Below, one piece after another: positions 41,427 to 50,718 of a stretch of 64,000 bases of DNA. Position 1 is the stretch's first letter. The number at the start of each line of letters is the position of its first letter. The position numbers and the translations under genes were made by a program. The notes under the pieces are model-generated. The model made no database searches and was not told the DNA's origin. It was given only the letters and a program-made list of their open reading frames with translations. The stretch is from DATKWD01 sp963704815. GTDB lineage: Bacteria > Actinomycetota > Acidimicrobiia > Acidimicrobiales > Salinilacustritrichaceae. Location of the stretch: NCBI GenBank assembly GCA_963704815.1, contig CAVPHU010000010.1, positions 574,381 through 638,380 on the forward strand, written 5' to 3'.

Positions 41427-42296
41427 TCAGGAGCGCAGCTTCTCGGCAGCCCGTTCGAGGGTCGCGTCGTTGCCGAAGCTGGATCCGGCCTCGCTCGAGC
41501 CACGGAGCCATGCCAGCGCGTCCTGGATGTCGCCGACGTAGCCGAGCGCATAGGCGCCCGGGGCGTAGCCCAGCAGCCGGCACAAGTCGTCGTCGAAGGT
41601 GCGGGCGAGGTCGTGGGGAACCGCCAGGTACTGGTTCTCCTCCTGGCGGAGCCAGGCCACGTTGTAGGTGATGTTGATGCCGATGCGGCGCTCGTCGGAC
41701 TGGTTGGGGCCGCCGCCGTGGTAGACGCTGCCGGTGTAGAGCAGGCACGAGCCCTTCTCCATCTCGACCGCCTCGGTGTCGTCGAAGCCGTACTGCTTGC
41801 GATCCTCCGCCTTGTTCGAGCCGACCACGACCCGTGTCCCCCCGTTCTCCTCGGTGAAGTCGGTGCCGGCCCAGATGGTGTTGCACTGGACCTCGTAGCC
41901 GGCTTCGAACGGGTAGAAGTCGAAGGCCCACTGGTCGCGGTGGATCGGCTGCGCGGTCTCGCCCGGGCCGATCGAGATGACCTGGGTCAGGTGGAGTTGG
42001 AAGTTGGTGGCGTGCCCGAGCAGCTTGGCGGTCGCCGCCAGGACCGTCGGATGCACCACCAGTTCCTCGCGGCACGTCTCGCTGCGGGCCACCAGCGCAC
42101 CCGTGCGGCGGGTCGAGGTGCCGGTGAAGTCCTCGGAACCATCGGGCGTCGCATCGAGGTGGGGGCGGAGTTCGTCGAGCACGTCGTCGATGACCGACTC
42201 GGTGACGAGGTGATCGACGACGACCGCCCCGTCGCGGTCGAGGACGTCGCAGATCTCCTCGGCCCCGGCGTCGGCGGTCAGGTGGGTGACGGGCAT
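41427..42296 (-). CDS. Phytanoyl-CoA dioxygenase (PhyH) family protein
   Basis: 289 residues. PIHRDQWAFDFYPF holds the HxD iron ligands, and LYTGSVYHGGGPNQSDERRIGINITY the distal His and the Arg for 2-oxoglutarate. The ENGGTRVVVGSNK strand is typical of bacterial members. Substrate unknown. The ATG at 42296 overlaps the stop of a short upstream reading frame (TGATG), so the two may be coupled. It is distinct from the PhyH protein at 26940. Confidence 0.88.
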   Translation of the reverse strand: MPVTHLTADAGAEEICDVLDRDGAVVVDHLVTESVIDDVLDELRPHLDATPDGSEDFTGTSTRRTGALVARSETCREELVVHPTVLAATAKLLGHATNFQLHLTQVISIGPGETAQPIHRDQWAFDFYPFEAGYEVQCNTIWAGTDFTEENGGTRVVVGSNKAEDRKQYGFDDTEAVEMEKGSCLLYTGSVYHGGGPNQSDERRIGINITYNVAWLRQEENQYLAVPHDLARTFDDDLCRLLGYAPGAYALGYVGDIQDALAWLRGSSEAGSSFGNDATLERAAEKLRS

Positions 42297-42418
42297 CAGT
42301 CGAAGGCCTCGGTGTCGTCGAACGCGAATTCGGGCATCTGGCACGGGAAGGTGTCGGTGAGCGTCTGCACCATCTGAGCCGCCGACGGGTCGACCGCGTT
42401 CCACGCCATGAAGATCAT
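42296..42418 (-). CDS. Possible 40-residue protein coupled to PhyH
   Basis: A short frame starting ATG ATC TTC ATG at 42418 and ending in a TGA that overlaps the PhyH ATG. Residues include MAWNAVDPSAAQMVQTLTDT and end FAFDDTEAFD. Third-codon bases are mostly G/C, as in neighbouring genes. Codons upstream of 42418 remain open without another good start. No family recognised; it may be a leader peptide or the tail of a longer gene broken by an indel. Confidence 0.35.
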   Translation of the reverse strand: MIFMAWNAVDPSAAQMVQTLTDTFPCQMPEFAFDDTEAFD

Positions 42419-42511
42419 GTTGACCGGGTCGGAGGTGCAAGTCCAGCGAAGCGGACGGTCGATCGAGCGGTCCGACGTCGAGGCCTGATCGGGTCCTGGC
42501 GTCGAGTTCCC

Positions 42512-42517
42512 TAGGGT
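42512..42517 (+). promoter_or_regulatory. -10 element of leaderless acyl-CoA dehydrogenase gene
   Basis: TAGGGT, 6 nt before the GTG at 42524. Confidence 0.6.
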
Positions 42518-42523
42518 TTCGCC

Positions 42524-43694
42524 GTGCGACTGCGGGACACCCCAGACGAAGCTGCCTTCCGCAGCGAGCTCCGGGCATGGTTGAGCGAGGCCGTGCCCGC
42601 GCTCCCGCCGGCTCCGCCTCCCGACGATTGGCCGGCCCGACGGTCCCACGAGGGCGCCTGGCAGCGTGCGCTGTTCGACCAGGGCTACGCCGGGGTCGGC
42701 TGGCCGGTGGCCTACGGCGGTCGGGGAGCGTCGGCGCCCGAGGAGCTCATCTTCGTCGAGGAGACCGAGCGGGCCCACGCACCACCGGTCGTCTGCAACT
42801 TCGTCGGGACCCAACACGCCGGCCCGACCCTGATCGCCGAAGGAACCGACGCCCAGAAGGCCCGTCACCTCCCGTCCATCCTTCGAGGCGACGAGGTGTG
42901 GTGCCAGGGCTTCTCCGAGCCCGAGGCCGGATCCGACCTCGCGTCGCTCCGGACCCGTGCGGAGCGCGACGGCGACCACTACGTCGTGAGCGGACAGAAG
43001 CTCTGGACCTCGCATGCGCACGTCGCCGATGTGTGCGAGTTGCTCGTGCGGACCGACCCGGACGCGCCCAAGCATGCCGGTCTGACCTGGCTGATCATGC
43101 CCATGGACGCCGAGGGGATCGAACTCCGGCCACTGCGCACGCTCACCGGACAGAACGAGTTCAACGAGATGTTCCTCGACGAGGTTCGGATACCGGTCGA
43201 GAACCGGGTGGGCGATGAGCACGACGGGTGGCGGGTGGCCATGGTCACGTTCTCGTTCGAGCGGGGCACCGCCTTCGCCTCCGAGCTGCTGCAGGCTCGT
43301 GAGCTGGTGGTCGACCTCGTGGCCGTCGCTCGCCGACTCGGCAGCTGGGACGACCCGTCGATCTCCCGTGAGCTGGCGGTCGTCACGGCCGAGCTCGACG
43401 CGGAGTGGGCCCTTCTCCGACGAACCGTCTCGGCCTCGATGCGGGCTCCGATCGGCGCATTGCCGTCGGTCTTCAAGCTGGCGTACGGGCGGACGCGGGA
43501 TCGGCTGGGACGGGTGTCGCTGCGAGTGCTCGGTCGAGCCGGGCTCGGCCCTCGACGACCCGCTCAAGATCGCCGGGATGGACCATGTCGAGCGGAGCCT
43601 CATGGCGCTGTCGCTCTCGATCGCAGCCGGCACGTCGCAGATCCAACGCGACATCGTCGGTGAGCAGTTGCTCGGACTGCCGAAGGATCGTTGA
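42524..43694 (+). CDS. Acyl-CoA dehydrogenase, larger subunit (one frameshift)
   Basis: About 390 residues if the indel is repaired. WCQGFSEPEAGSDLASLRTRAE and YVVSGQKLWTSHAH are the FAD/substrate motifs; the first frame runs to about 43530, where the coding signal moves and ends with MALSLSIAAGTSQIQRDIVGEQLLGLPKDR, the expected family terminus. The stop overlaps the ATG of the next, shorter dehydrogenase. Such adjacent long and short subunits form alpha2beta2 enzymes in steroid side-chain degradation (the ChsE type in mycobacteria), so a bulky acyl-CoA substrate is likely. Confidence 0.8.
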
Positions 43695-44605
43695 TGGACT
43701 TCGTGCTCGACGACGACCAACTCGCCCTCCAAGGCGAGCTCCGTCGATTCCTCGACGATCGCGTCGACGGGACGACCTCTGAGGGCGCGGCCCTCGACCG
43801 GTCACGTTGGTCCGAACTGGGTGCGTTGGGAGTGTTCGATCTCGTGGGCACCGGCCTCGGGCTGGCCGAAGCGGTGGTCGTGTTCGAGGAGCTGGGCCGG
43901 GTCGCGGTTCCCGGACCGGTGATCCCGACGTTCCTGGCTGCGCCGTTCGTCGACGGTGCCGCCGAGGGATCGACCGTGGTCGGTTACAGCGATGCCGGCG
44001 TTCCCGCGCTCGTCGAACACCTCGACGCCCTCGACGTGCTCCTGGTCGGCCGGGGTGACCGGGTCGAACTGGTGACCGACCTGCCGGCGGGATCGGCAGT
44101 GGCCGAACCGCTCGACCCCCTCACCCCGGTGTGGCGGGTGGACGAACTCCCGCCCGGGCGTGCCGTGGCCGATCTCGAGCCGATGCTCAGGACCGGTGGC
44201 CTGCTCGCTGCTGCATTCCAGGTCGGACTCGGTGAGCAGGCGCTGCGACTCGCGGTCGATCACGCTGCGCAGCGAAGGCAGTTCGGGCGGGTCATCGGGA
44301 AGTTCCAGGCGATCAAGCATCTCCTCGCCGATGCCGCCGTCGCGGTCGAGGTCGCTCGTGCCTCGGTCCATGCTGCTGCAGTGGCCCACGACGAAGCGGC
44401 CCCGACCGAGCAGGCCACCGCCGGTGCTCGCATCGTGGCCTCGCATGCGGCCGACGAAGCTGCTCGGACCTGCATCCAGGTCCATGGCGGCATGGGGTTC
44501 ACCTGGGATCTCGACGCCCACCGGCTCCTCAAACGGAGCTGGGTCCTCGACGCCTCGTTCGGTGGTGTCGACTCGGCGGTCCGCACGCTGGCCGCGCAGA
44601 TGTGA
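43694..44605 (+). CDS. Acyl-CoA dehydrogenase, smaller subunit
   Basis: 303 residues, about 80 shorter than a typical acyl-CoA dehydrogenase and without a recognisable FAD-loop motif in the middle (EPDAGSD type is absent). RRQFGRVIGKFQAIKHLLADAAV and CIQVHGGMGFTWDLDAHRLLKRS at the C-terminal half are conserved. It probably serves as the partner of the preceding subunit in a heteromer. The ATG overlaps the upstream stop (TGATG). Confidence 0.8.
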   Translation: MDFVLDDDQLALQGELRRFLDDRVDGTTSEGAALDRSRWSELGALGVFDLVGTGLGLAEAVVVFEELGRVAVPGPVIPTFLAAPFVDGAAEGSTVVGYSDAGVPALVEHLDALDVLLVGRGDRVELVTDLPAGSAVAEPLDPLTPVWRVDELPPGRAVADLEPMLRTGGLLAAAFQVGLGEQALRLAVDHAAQRRQFGRVIGKFQAIKHLLADAAVAVEVARASVHAAAVAHDEAAPTEQATAGARIVASHAADEAARTCIQVHGGMGFTWDLDAHRLLKRSWVLDASFGGVDSAVRTLAAQM

Positions 44606-44607
44606 CC

Positions 44608-46160
44608 TCAGCGACCTCGCAACTCGTCCTTGACGACCTTGTTCGCTGCGTTCAGGGGGAGCGCCTCGAGGAACACGACGCTGCGGGGCACCTTGTAGTT
44701 GGCCATGTGCTCACGGCACCACCCCATCAGGTCCTCGGGGTCGGGCGCATGCCCGGGCCGGGGCACGACGAACGCCCGGCCGACCTCGCCGAGGCGCTGG
44801 TCGGGGACGCCGATCACCGCCACCTGGGCGATCGAGGGATGCCGGACATCATCAGGTTCTCGATCTCGGCCGGGTAGGCGTTGAACCCTCCGACGATGAA
44901 CATGTCCTTCTTGCGGTCGGTGATTCGCAGGTAGCCCCGCTGGTCGAGCACGCCGATGTCGCCGGTGTGGAGCCACCCGTCACGGTCGATCGCTTCGGCC
45001 GTCGCGTCGGGATCCTCGAAGTAGCCGGCCATCAGATCGGCCCCACGGACCAGGATCTCGCCGGGGACGCCGGGTTCGACGACGGCTCCGCGGTCGTCGA
45101 TCAGGCGCACCTCGATGCCCGGAATGGGGCGGCCGCAGGTGGTCGCGATGGTCTCGGGGTCGTCGTCGTGACGGCACATGGTGACGACCCCGGTCGATTC
45201 GGTCAGGCCGTAGCCGGTCACCACCGTCTCGAAGCCGAGCTCGTCGTACATCCGCCTGATCATGTCGACCGGCACGGTGGCCGCGCCGGTCACCGCGAGA
45301 CGGAGCGACGAGAGATCGTGTTCGGCCGCCTCGGGGTGATCGAGGAGCGACTGGTAGATGGCCGGGGGGCCCGGCAGCATCGTGATGCGCTCGTCGGCGA
45401 CGCACCTGATGACCTCGGGGATGTCGAACACGGCGTGCGGGTACATCGTGGCGCCGGTCAGCAGGCACGCCAGGATGCCCGCCTTCAGGCCGAACGTGTG
45501 GAAGAACGGGTTGACGATGAGGTAGCGGTCGGTGTCGGTGAGTCCGACCAGCTCGGACCACGTGGTGAACATCCGGACGCTCGCGCCGTGCCGGAGCATC
45601 GCTCCCTTCGGTCGTCCGGTCGTGCCGGAGGTGAACAGGAGGTCACTCAGGTCGTCCGGGCCGAGCGCGGCACATCGGCGCGCAGCCGCGTCGCGGTCGG
45701 CGCCGGTGGCGCGGGCGACGAACCGGTCGAAGGGGGTGGCGGCTGCCGGAGTCTCGCCGCGGAGCACCACGACCTCCTGCACACAGTCGGGCGTCGTGCC
45801 GAGTTCGGCGAGGTGGTCGGTGTCGAGGAATCCGGTCTCGGTGAAGAGGAAGCGGCAGCCGGAGCGTTCGATGATGTCGCGGGCCTCGGCCCCCTTGAAG
45901 CGGGTGTTCAGGGTGACCACCACACCCCCCGCTCGATAGGCCGAGAGCGCCGCGATCGCCCACTCGGCCGAGTTCGACGCCCAGATCCCGACGCGATCGC
46001 CGACGTCGAGGCCGGAGACCACGAAGGCCCGGGCGGCCTCGTCGACCCGGAGGGCCAGGTCGGCGAAGGACAGCCGAACGTCGTCGCCGACGATGGCTTC
46101 GGCATCGCCGAATCGATCGGCCGCCTGGTCGAGGACGGCCGGGATGGTGTCGGCGGTCAT
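44608..46160 (-). CDS. Acyl-CoA synthetase / AMP-dependent ligase (one frameshift)
   Basis: About 517 residues after joining. LLFTSGTTGRPKGAML is the ATP/AMP loop, YGLTESTG the A5 motif, GWLHTGDIG and GYLRITDRKKDMFIVGGFNAYPAEIE the A7-A8 hinge. Near 44840 the frame shifts and continues as HPSIAQVAVIGVPD to KVVKDELRGR, with the A10-like Lys. It activates a carboxylic acid to the acyl-CoA. Third gene of an operon; ATGA overlap with the gene upstream. It converges with the dehydrogenase pair, 2 bp between ends. Confidence 0.82.
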
Positions 46161-46523
46161 CCGTCGGCGTTGCGACCGATGACGTTCTCGACCTCGATGT
46201 TCAATCTCGCCGCGATCGGCCATCCCCCGTAGTGGGCGATGAAGATGACGATGGCACGGAGGTCCTCCGCGCTCAACTCGTCGAGCCGCATCGCCGCGTC
46301 GAGCTGCAGGCCGGCGACGTCGTCCATGCCGGACCCTGCGGCCAGGCCGATGAGGATCAGCCGTCGGTCGCGTGACCGACAGGTCGCCTTCGTCCCAGAC
46401 GTCGGCGAACAGGTGATCGACCGTGTATTCCATGAAGCGGCCGTCGGCCCCTTCGATGTCCCAGCCGTAGACCTCCTTCATCTTGGCCAGTCCCCGGGTG
46501 CGGTTGTCGTCGTCGGTGTTCAT
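46157..46523 (-). CDS. Carboxymuconolactone decarboxylase-like protein (one frameshift)
   Basis: The N-terminal frame (RGLAKMKEVYGWDIEGADG, then FADVWDEGDLS) is followed after an indel near 46375 by RRLILIGLAAGSGMDDVAG, AAMRLDELSAEDLRAIVIF and HYGGWPIAARLN, the CMD/AhpD helical fold. Joined length is about 121 residues. The redox C-x-x-C of AhpD is not present, so it belongs to the decarboxylase-like side; function unassigned. ATGA overlaps join it to genes on both sides. Confidence 0.72.
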
Positions 46524-47392
46524 GGCTGCTCCTGATGGTGAGGGACGCCGAGCGCAGCGCCGAGCGTGACCCGGGCGAGTTCGGCGAACGGGAGGTCGAT
46601 CCCGAGGTCGGCGGCGAGGGCGAGGGCCAGGTCGAGGTCCTTCTCGCCGAGGCCGCGGGTGTGTTCGAAGATCGGTTTCAGGCCGTCGTCGTCGGTCATG
46701 GCGGCCGAGGTGTCGCGCAACATGACCGCACCGGGCCCGCCGGTGACACGATCGGAGTGCCTGACCACCTCGCCCAGCCGGGCGAGGTCGACCCCCGCCG
46801 CCTCCGCGAGTCGGAGTGCCTCGCCGACCGCTCCGAACGAGGCGAAGGTGATGAGGTTCCGAGCCAGCTTGGCTCGGGTTCCCGCTCCGATGGGGCCGAG
46901 GTGGGCCACCAGGGTTCCGAGTTGCTCGAGCGGAGCCCGAGCGAGTTCGACGGCGACGTCGGAGCCGCCGACCATCAGGGCGAGCGTGCCCTCGTGGGCA
47001 CCCATCGAGCCACCGCTCACCGGAGCATCGATGACGTGGACGCCACGAGCTGCGGCGAGGTCGGCCATCCGCGCCGGTGTGTCGGACTCCACCGTCGAGT
47101 GGATGACCACGACCGTCTCGCGCTGAGCCGAGTCGAGGATGCCGTCGGCGCCTCCGATCACATCGGCCACCTGGGCGTCGTCGCGGACCATCAACGAGAT
47201 CACGGCACTGCGTTCGGCCACCTCGGCCGGCGAGCCGGCGACGTTGGCCCCCGCAGCAGCGAACGGGGCCGTTGCTGCGTCGACGACGTCGAAGACCGTG
47301 AGCCCTCCGGGCCAGTCGAGCCACCGCTTCGCCATCGGCGCCCCGATCTGGCCGAGGCCGATGAAGCCGACAGGAGTTCCGGAGATGACCAT
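46520..47392 (-). CDS. 3-hydroxyisobutyrate dehydrogenase-family NAD(P) oxidoreductase
   Basis: 290 residues. VGFIGLGQIGAPMAKRW binds the cofactor, DAPVSGGSMGAHEGTLALMVGG is the substrate loop, and AKLARNLITF carries the catalytic Lys. The enzyme oxidises a beta-hydroxy acid or reduces a semialdehyde. First gene of the three-gene operon with the CMD-like protein and acyl-CoA synthetase; the three could convert a hydroxy acid to an acyl-CoA. Confidence 0.88.
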   Translation of the reverse strand: MVISGTPVGFIGLGQIGAPMAKRWLDWPGGLTVFDVVDAATAPFAAAGANVAGSPAEVAERSAVISLMVRDDAQVADVIGGADGILDSAQRETVVVIHSTVESDTPARMADLAAARGVHVIDAPVSGGSMGAHEGTLALMVGGSDVAVELARAPLEQLGTLVAHLGPIGAGTRAKLARNLITFASFGAVGEALRLAEAAGVDLARLGEVVRHSDRVTGGPGAVMLRDTSAAMTDDDGLKPIFEHTRGLGEKDLDLALALAADLGIDLPFAELARVTLGAALGVPHHQEQP

Positions 47393-47405
47393 CGGGTCGC
47401 TTGTT

Positions 47406-47411
47406 TACACT
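47406..47411 (+). promoter_or_regulatory. -10 element of alkylsulfatase-like gene
   Basis: TACACT, 39 nt before the ATG at 47451, leaving a short leader with an AGGGAG ribosome-binding site. Confidence 0.45.
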
Positions 47412-47450
47412 CGCCCCGCCCGCACCGCCACGAACTCCAGGGAGACCTCG

Positions 47451-48764
47451 ATGACCGACCTGCTCGATCGCTCGGCCCGGATCATCGACTCGGGCGAGTT
47501 CGACGCCGACTTCAACCCGATGACGGGGAGCTTGCACGAGCTCGCCGACGGCGTGGCGATGATCGACGCGTTCAGCCACGTCGTGATCCTGGACGACGGC
47601 GACGGCCTCACGCTCTTCGACGTCAGTCACCTGATGTTCGCCGATCGGGTGGTCGACGCCCTCCGGTCCTGGTCGACGCAGCCCCTCCGCACCATCGTCT
47701 ACACCCACGGCCACATGGATCACGTCGGCGGGGCGGCGGCGCTCATCGCCGACAACGCGGACCGGGGGCACGTTCGTCCGTCGGTGGTGGCCCACGACGC
47801 CGTGCCCCGACGCTTCGATCGCTACACCGAGACGGCCGGGTACAACGGCGTGATCAACGCTCGGCAGTTCGGCGGCAGCCCCATTGCCCGGGCGACGGCG
47901 AACACGTCGGGAGGGTCGGCGAACCGAGATCTGGGCGAGGCATGGTTGGCCGGCGCGTCGGTGCGTCCGTCGGTCACCTATCGCGAGCACCTCGGACTCG
48001 GATTCGGCGAGCAGACCATCGATCTCCATCACGGCCTCGGCGAGACGGACGATCACACGTGGGCATGGGTCCCCGACCGGCGCATCGCCATCGTGGGCGA
48101 CTTCGTCACCTGGGTCTTCCCGAACGCCGGGAACCCCCAGAAGGTGCAGCGCTACCCGCTCGAATGGGCGCAGAACCTCCGGCGGATGCTCGCCGCCGGC
48201 CCAGAACTCCTGCTGCCGGCCCACGGCTTGCCGATCCAGGGGAAGGAACGGATCAGGACCGTGCTCGGCGACCTGGCGACCGCACTCGAACACCTCACCC
48301 ACCGGACGGTGGAGATGATGAACGAGGGAGCGAAGCTCGATCAGGTGCTCGGCGAGGTCCGCCTCGATGCCGACCTCGCCGGCCGGCCGTGGTTGGTGCC
48401 GGTGTACGACGAGCCCGAGTTCGTGGTCAGAAACGTGTGGCGCCTCTACGGGGGCTGGTACGACGGCAACCCCTCCCGCCTCAAGCCGGCGCGCGACGAG
48501 GCGATCGCATTGGAGACCGCCGCACTGGCCGGCGGCGTCGACGTGCTCGTCGCCCGAGCCGAGGAGTTGGCGGCCACGGAGGATCTCGCACTGGCCGCTC
48601 ACCTGATCGAACTCGCGGTCACGGCGGCCCCCGACGACGCCGGGGCCCACGGTGCCCGCGCTGCCATCTACAAGGAACGTCGCAAGAGAGAGCTGTCGCT
48701 GATGTCGAAGGGCATCTACGGCCACGCCGCCCGCGAATCCCAGGCCATCGCCGAGCCGGACTGA
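47451..48764 (+). CDS. MBL-fold alkylsulfatase-like hydrolase
   Basis: 437 residues. THGHMDHVGG is the metallo-beta-lactamase H-x-H-x-D-H motif, and LHHGLGETDDHTWAW with IAIVGDFV supply the remaining metal ligands. The C-terminal LYGGWYDGNPSRLKPA and the helical repeat after it (about residues 330-437) match the alkyl sulfatase dimerisation domain of SdsA1-type enzymes. It may cleave primary or secondary alkyl sulfates in the cytoplasm (no signal peptide). The divergent gene is the HIBADH-like dehydrogenase. Confidence 0.82.
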   Translation: MTDLLDRSARIIDSGEFDADFNPMTGSLHELADGVAMIDAFSHVVILDDGDGLTLFDVSHLMFADRVVDALRSWSTQPLRTIVYTHGHMDHVGGAAALIADNADRGHVRPSVVAHDAVPRRFDRYTETAGYNGVINARQFGGSPIARATANTSGGSANRDLGEAWLAGASVRPSVTYREHLGLGFGEQTIDLHHGLGETDDHTWAWVPDRRIAIVGDFVTWVFPNAGNPQKVQRYPLEWAQNLRRMLAAGPELLLPAHGLPIQGKERIRTVLGDLATALEHLTHRTVEMMNEGAKLDQVLGEVRLDADLAGRPWLVPVYDEPEFVVRNVWRLYGGWYDGNPSRLKPARDEAIALETAALAGGVDVLVARAEELAATEDLALAAHLIELAVTAAPDDAGAHGARAAIYKERRKRELSLMSKGIYGHAARESQAIAEPD

Positions 48765-48766
48765 TG

Positions 48767-49228
48767 GTCGTGTTGTTGCGTTCCCCGGTCACGCAGGCCG
48801 TTGTGTGGCCGGCCTCCTCGTGCCGTCGTCGGCCTCGCGCGTGTGCTTCGCTCCGGATTGAGGGTCGTGTTGTTGCGTTCCCCGGTCACGCAGGCCGTTG
48901 TGGCCGACCTCCTCGTGCCTCGTCGGCCTCGCGTGTGCTTCGCTCCGGATGAGGGTCGTGTTGTTGCGTTCCCCGGTCACGCAGGCCGTGTGGCCGACCT
49001 CCTCGTGCTCGTCGGCCTCGCGTGTGCTTCGCTCCGGATTGAGGGTCGTGTTGTTGCGTTCCCCGGTCACGCAGGCCGTTGTGGCCGACCTCCTCGTGCC
49101 TCGTCGGCCTCGCGGTGTGCTTCGCTCCGGATTGAGGGTCGTGTTGTTGCGTTCCCCGGTCACGCAGGCCGTTTGTGGCCGGCCTCCTCGTGCCTCGTCG
49201 GCCTCGCACGTGTGCTTCGCTCCGGATG
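48767..49228 (+). repeat. Five-unit tandem repeat, period 90-97 bp
   Basis: Units begin GTCGTGTTGTTGCGTTCCCC at 48767, 48864, 48955, 49045 and 49138. Unit lengths of 97, 91, 90 and 93 bp shift the frame, so it is not a coding repeat. Most units hold the arms GGCCGAC and GTCGGCC. It fills the gap between the alkylsulfatase-like gene and the next SDR, and starts 2 bp after a stop codon. Confidence 0.9.
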
Positions 49229-49315
49229 GGACTGCCGCGGGGTCGGGCGCTGGCGCTTCCTTCGACTCGGCTCTGAGTCCGTGTGCTGGTCGGGTCCACG
49301 TGCGAGAGTGCGCCG

Positions 49316-50152
49316 ATGACGAATCATGTGGAAGGCAGGACGATCGCGATCACCGGCGGCGGCGGAGGCTTCGGTCGCTTGGTCGCCCAGAAGACGGCGG
49401 CGCTCGGCGCCAACGTGGCCGTGTCGGACATCGACATGGCCGCGGCCGACGAGACCGTCGGGCTGATCACCGATGCGGGCGCCGAGGGGTTCGCCATGGA
49501 GATCGACGTGGCCGATCGGGCGCAGATGTTCGCGTTCTCGCAGGCGACGGCCGATCGTTTCGGTGCGCTCGACGTGATGGTCAACAACGCCGGTGTGCTG
49601 CCCCTGGCCATGTACGCCGACCATGTGCAGGCCGCTGATGCATGGGATCGCTGCATCGACATCAATCTCAAGGGCGTGCTGAACGGCATCATGGCCGTCC
49701 ACGACCAGATGATCGAGCAGGGTCGAGGCCACGTGGTCAACATCTCGTCGATCTACGGCAACTACCCGGTGCCCGGCGCCGCGGTCTACGGGGCGACCAA
49801 GGCGGCGGTCGCGTTCCTGAGCGAAGCTCTCCGTCAGGAGTCGGTCGGCAAGATCAAGGTGACCACCATCCGCCCCACCGGAGTCCCCACGACGGGCCTC
49901 GGCGCCGGGGTCATCAACCCGGAGGCGATCGCGGGGGTGGTCGGGGGCGATGCCGGGCCCTTCATCGAGACGCTGACCTCGGTGTTCAGTGGCGAAGCAG
50001 CGCCCGAACTGACCGATGTCGACGACATCGGCTACTTCGCCCTCGATGCCGACCTGCTCGCCGAGAGCATCGTCCACGCCATCAACCAGCCGTGGGGCGT
50101 CTCGATCAGCGACCTGACGGTGCGGGCGTCGGGCGACAGCTACGTCATCTGA
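49316..50152 (+). CDS. Short-chain dehydrogenase/reductase (SDR)
   Basis: 278 residues. ITGGGGGFGRLVAQ (a GGGGFG variant), NNAGVLP, NISSIYG (Ser) and YGATKAAVAFLSEAL (Y-x3-K) are intact. Similar to other SDRs in the window in the long C-terminal part. The ATG at 49316 begins the first strand closely. Its substrate is not determinable. Confidence 0.85.
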   Translation: MTNHVEGRTIAITGGGGGFGRLVAQKTAALGANVAVSDIDMAAADETVGLITDAGAEGFAMEIDVADRAQMFAFSQATADRFGALDVMVNNAGVLPLAMYADHVQAADAWDRCIDINLKGVLNGIMAVHDQMIEQGRGHVVNISSIYGNYPVPGAAVYGATKAAVAFLSEALRQESVGKIKVTTIRPTGVPTTGLGAGVINPEAIAGVVGGDAGPFIETLTSVFSGEAAPELTDVDDIGYFALDADLLAESIVHAINQPWGVSISDLTVRASGDSYVI

Positions 50153-50209
50153 CCGCCGCCGGCATCTGGTTGCGGGAACAACAACCTCCGGTGGGCGGTT
50201 GTCTCGTGC

Positions 50210-50716
50210 ATGGCAGACCGTCCGAACGTCACGCTGGGCCTCAACCACATCGTGCTGTGGGTGGGCGACGCCGCGCAGGCGGCTGCGTTCTACGAACAGG
50301 CGCTCGGTCTGGAGGCGGTCAACGAGATGCCCGGCGCGGTGTTCATGCGAGCGCCCGGCTCGGGCAACGACCACGACCTCGGGCTGTTCACGACGCCTGC
50401 GCCGGCCTCCGACACGCCGCGTGCGGTCGGGATGTACCACATGGCATGGGAGGTCCCGACACTCGACGTGCTGGCCGAACGGGCCCGAGCACTCGGTGAC
50501 CTGGGTGCGCTGGTCGGCGCCTCGGATCACGGCGCGACCAAGAGCCTCTACGCCCACGATCCCGACGGCATCGAGTTCGAGGTCATGTGGCAGGTGCCGG
50601 TGCACCTGCTGGCCGAGGACGACGGCCTGAAGACCGCCGCGCTCGACCTCGACTCCGACATCGCCCGCTTCGGCGCCCACACCCAGAGCGGTACGCGAAC
50701 CCCCGCACCCACCTGA
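50210..50716 (+). CDS. VOC superfamily protein (dioxygenase/glyoxalase-like)
   Basis: 168 residues. LNHIVLWVGDAAQAAAFYEQALG is the first module start with a metal His; YHMAWEVPTLDVLAERAR and DPDGIEFEVMWQV are the second His and the Glu ligand. The spacing fits extradiol-dioxygenase-like or glyoxalase-like single-domain enzymes with Fe or Mn. Follows the SDR by 57 bp on the same strand; an inverted repeat follows it. Confidence 0.85.
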   Translation: MADRPNVTLGLNHIVLWVGDAAQAAAFYEQALGLEAVNEMPGAVFMRAPGSGNDHDLGLFTTPAPASDTPRAVGMYHMAWEVPTLDVLAERARALGDLGALVGASDHGATKSLYAHDPDGIEFEVMWQVPVHLLAEDDGLKTAALDLDSDIARFGAHTQSGTRTPAPT

Positions 50717-50718
50717 GG

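Noticed and set aside
44814..48725. A 1303-codon open frame on the minus strand
   Set aside because: It fuses the acyl-CoA ligase frame with antisense of the alkylsulfatase-like and dehydrogenase genes. The ligase starts at 46160, and three real genes occupy the rest.
48767..49228. A CRISPR array
   Set aside because: The whole ~93-bp unit is repeated with no variable spacers, and no cas genes are present.
48789..49299. Coding frames with repeated RDRGTQQHDPQSGAKH-type units within the tandem array
   Set aside because: Unit lengths are not multiples of three, so no frame stays open through the array; the repeats are non-coding.
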